Shown: piece after piece, positions 39,201-40,244 of the stretch
How positions within the stretch are numbered: the first letter of the stretch is position 1
How the letters are laid out: each line of letters starts with the position of its first letter
IMG/VR virus record: IMGVR_UViG_3300047383_000363
Span: 1-40,244 of that record
Source: a virus
Strand: one strand, 5' to 3'
Length of the DNA stretch: 40,244 bases
The notes under the pieces: generated by a model
Told to the model about the DNA's origin: nothing
Seen by the model: only the letters and a program-made list of their open reading frames with translations
Databases searched by the model: none
Program-made: the position numbers and the translations under genes

Positions 39201-39659
39201 TGCTTTTTGAATCACGTCCATTGATTCTTCCTCTTCTGTGTAGATATCTTTAAAGTATACACGAGGATATTTTAATGTCAATGCTAATAATTCATTTCCG
39301 TCTGCATTTGCACGTAAAATTGAAACTTTATGACCACTATTAAGAGCCGCTAACCATCTATGATGGCCATCGACAATGTAACTGTCGCTACTTGCTAGTA
39401 ATGGTTTTGGGTTTATACCAGCACCCTTTTCTTTATTTCTTTTTAATTGTTTTTCTACACCTTGGTCAGAAAATTCTTTCTGCATAGGCTTTAAGTCTTT
39501 TGCATCTACTACTTGAGGTCTTAGAGTTACACCATTATCTTTTAGATATTTCTTGTAATCTTCATAGTCATCTGATTTAACCTGAGGCATTTTGTCTCTT
39601 GTGATACCCATAGTATCACTAGCCTTTGGTTTATCTATTTTGAATTCATCTAGGCGCAT
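36222..39659 (-). CDS. 1145-residue multidomain protein: ParB-like, RelA/SpoT-type HD, CCA/poly(A) polymerase and 5'-nucleotidase HAD domains
   Basis: Four enzyme-like domains in one chain. (1) ParB/sulfiredoxin-like, IVDGHHRWLAAL at 95-106. (2) An RSH-type HD phosphohydrolase at about 150-310, with HDTVED at 200-205. (3) A class II CCA/poly(A) polymerase head at 485-600, with GGAVRD at 493-498, DIDFATDATP at 507-516 and RRDLTYNAM at 579-587, followed by its RNA-binding part YLRILRYFRF. (4) A C-terminal 5'(3')-nucleotidase HAD domain with DMDGVLVDF at 935-943 and LLIDDFG at 1053-1059. (I/L)xE sites lie near borders (LDE5, IKE373, LNE462, LFE844, LKE924). Head-protease cutting and packaging of the pieces is inference. 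Confidence 0.85.
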   Translation of the reverse strand: MRLDEFKIDKPKASDTMGITRDKMPQVKSDDYEDYKKYLKDNGVTLRPQVVDAKDLKPMQKEFSDQGVEKQLKRNKEKGAGINPKPLLASSDSYIVDGHHRWLAALNSGHKVSILRANADGNELLALTLKYPRVYFKDIYTEEEESMDVIQKAEQFAQEAHKNHQRKYTGDPYYVHLDEVRNIVKQAGGTIEQQAAALLHDTVEDTSVTPVDVTREFGPKIAKLVVELTDVSKPEDGNRKTRKAIDRDKLAGVSAEAQTVKYADLISNGRDIGKNDPKFAKVYHAEKADLLRVMTKGNQNLRKQAIALLPDELKSVVDEAFGRANFNKQLKRKGIDVDKMHSDNVKDAEASKKRSKDAEDDLKAFRKKHGIKEETPFGLLSRKASHLIHKKAYVNMAKMMHKILTRKYKETGGKLRHSLAYYAQMLAMQTNNKINYRELEQEYLDMFGNAMFENSVKESLNEEALNVKSIITPAIRKLDKVFKKNQYEVRIVGGAVRDIALGKEPKDIDFATDATPDEMIAMLDKEGIRHIPTGIEHGTITAVIDGEDFEITTLRADTNTDGRHADVEFVRSWEEDAKRRDLTYNAMSMDIDGTVHDYNGGMDDLQDKVSRFVGDPEERIKEDYLRILRYFRFQSKLDSPKWDDATLNAIKDNADGMTGLSVERIWQEMGKLLMGSSAKEALEWMNKTGVSSKIGLEGINPAKLGEPTGPIIALARMLDSSSIARDWKMSNYDREMFDFLIKHKGENINSKQAQDMIIKGASQDHLLAWANMHGKNDVYDAVQGFEQPDFPINGKDLLARGYVAGPNLGKMIDDLKDEWMNSNYKLSKEELLKKVPVRENALFEAVARFMTGHGITYKGKKYDEMNVEVVAVDNEKRQYQVMIFDPEELRGTNVMMSARFMHRGPWVKTKIPDYMGAIEKGLKEDLDSTPDVYVDMDGVLVDFFNEWARLVGVKSYRDISKRDIPKALKKIVDTPNFWEDLPTLSGYKDLLQTIKAVKGRYKILSSPLANDPNVDPGKREWVRKHLGFFRPEKVIIDHNKSKYAKKPDGSPNLLIDDFGKNVNAWQSAGGIAIKHHTTTTSNTVNAIKKVFSKTVSEAGGVGRVVPGINTTVDVGPNEIVKQAKKFGNDVNKDGFPKKLLRTKKK

Positions 39660-39674
39660 TTAAAACAATCCTAA

Positions 39675-40244
39675 TTATGTAATATTTCTATCTAAGCTGG
39701 CTAAATTTGCGTTTGCATTTTTACCAAAGTCATTCTTTTTTAGTTGCATTTGATTTACAATTTTCTTAAAACCTTCTTTAGTTCTTAGATATTGTTTAAT
39801 TACTTCTTTTTGTTCTGGTCTTGCAATATCATGATACGCCATTGTAAATCTTCTCGCAAGTTCAGGTGTGACTTTAATTTCTTCATTATCCTTAAATTTA
39901 ATTGGAAAAGGCATATTGTCTTTACGTGATGCTAAGTTGTCTAATACTCTCAAAGGATCAGATTGTTTAACAGGCTGACCTTTATTATATTCTACAATTA
40001 AATAAAAATCATCGTTAGATTTTTCTTGTACTGATTCACCTAAATCTGTCTGCATATCAACTAGAGTTGCGGCCATATCACCCATTGCTAGAGATACTTT
40101 GTCGCCTCTTTTGTATAAGAAAAATTTAACACCAGCTGGAACACCTTCTGCACTAATTTGTTGCATTGAAAATTTTGATAGATTATATTTCTCTGACTTA
40201 GTACGTCTACCCATTTTAAATGGCTTATACTTCTCACCACGTTT
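39675..40244 (-). CDS. Unknown phage protein, 5' end beyond window edge
   Basis: The frame is open to the last base of the window. An ATG at 40214 could start a 179-residue protein, but it has no Shine-Dalgarno and the ten codons upstream (KRGEKYKPFK) are all sense and basic like the residues that follow, so the gene most likely begins outside. The visible part has GVKFFLYKRGDKVSLAMGDM, a segment DFYLIVEYNKGQPVKQSDPL, and a C-terminal helix RTKEGFKKIVNQMQLKKNDF. I do not recognise the family. It ends 15 bases before the 1145-residue gene. Confidence 0.72.
   Translation of the reverse strand, partial: KRGEKYKPFKMGRRTKSEKYNLSKFSMQQISAEGVPAGVKFFLYKRGDKVSLAMGDMAATLVDMQTDLGESVQEKSNDDFYLIVEYNKGQPVKQSDPLRVLDNLASRKDNMPFPIKFKDNEEIKVTPELARRFTMAYHDIARPEQKEVIKQYLRTKEGFKKIVNQMQLKKNDFGKNANANLASLDRNIT

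Noticed and set aside
1-40244. tRNA genes, CRISPR arrays, insertion sequences, attachment sites
   Set aside because: No cloverleaf-compatible stretch, spaced repeat or transposase was found; gaps between genes are too short for most of these.

Overview
The window is AT-rich, very compact DNA from a marine T4-like (contractile-tailed, myovirus-type) phage. The evidence is a B-family DNA polymerase (gp43 type), a gp45-type sliding clamp, a T4 RNase H-type exonuclease, a DsbA-like small protein, many short proteins of the kind seen in cyanophages and SAR11 phages, and NATAAATA-like late promoter candidates. All supported genes lie on the minus strand, so transcription runs from high to low coordinates. 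Neighbouring genes mostly abut or overlap by 1-17 bases. I see no tRNA, CRISPR array, insertion sequence or attachment site. A more exact host (pelagiphage or cyanophage relative) is inference.

Layout in transcription order. (1) 40244-32843: the cut 5' end of an unknown gene, a 1145-residue multidomain protein (ParB-like, RelA/SpoT-type HD, CCA/poly(A) polymerase-type nucleotidyltransferase and 5'-nucleotidase HAD domains), a radical SAM protein, and two proteins with N-termini like T4 capsid-targeting sequences. (2) 32839-27573: DsbA-like protein, DNA polymerase, SGNH-like protein, adenine-methylase-like protein and sliding clamp. (3) 27542-19996: a 7-deazaguanine block (DpdA-like transglycosylase, YhhQ-type transporter, QueD, FolE, QueE) with Apt, a glycosyltransferase, a YdcH-like protein and S-adenosylmethionine synthetase. 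(4) 19992-12016: rhodanese, RNase H, methyltransferase, phosphomannomutase-like HAD protein, SbmA-like transporter, membrane-anchored HtrA-like protease and small unknowns. (5) 11981-2507: a MoxR ATPase, then a six-gene overlapping operon (acyl-AMP ligase, flavin-dependent halogenase, desaturase, GNAT-like protein, second desaturase, ketoacyl synthase), then a secreted protein and a metallopeptidase/VWA protein. (6) 2476-1: HNH nuclease, four small conserved phage-type proteins, and the start of dihydrofolate reductase.

Two groups look like working units. The ligase-halogenase-desaturase-ketoacyl synthase operon has the content of a small biosynthetic gene cluster for an unsaturated, possibly halogenated acyl product. 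The MoxR gene, the secreted-protein gene and the VWA gene around it share almost identical promoters with a palindromic spacer, so the block may be coordinated. The second group, FolE-QueD-QueE-transporter-DpdA, should put a 7-deazaguanine base into phage DNA, though no QueC is visible here.

Regulation is unusually legible. Nine sigma70-like promoters (TTGACA/TTGACT, 16-17 base spacer, TATAAT/TATTAT/TATATT) sit just after upstream stop codons. They include a three-member family with identical flanks and a CTATTGAC family of four. Two promoters are nested inside intrinsic terminators. Several gene starts given here are shorter than the longest open frame because the promoter or Shine-Dalgarno position decides them.
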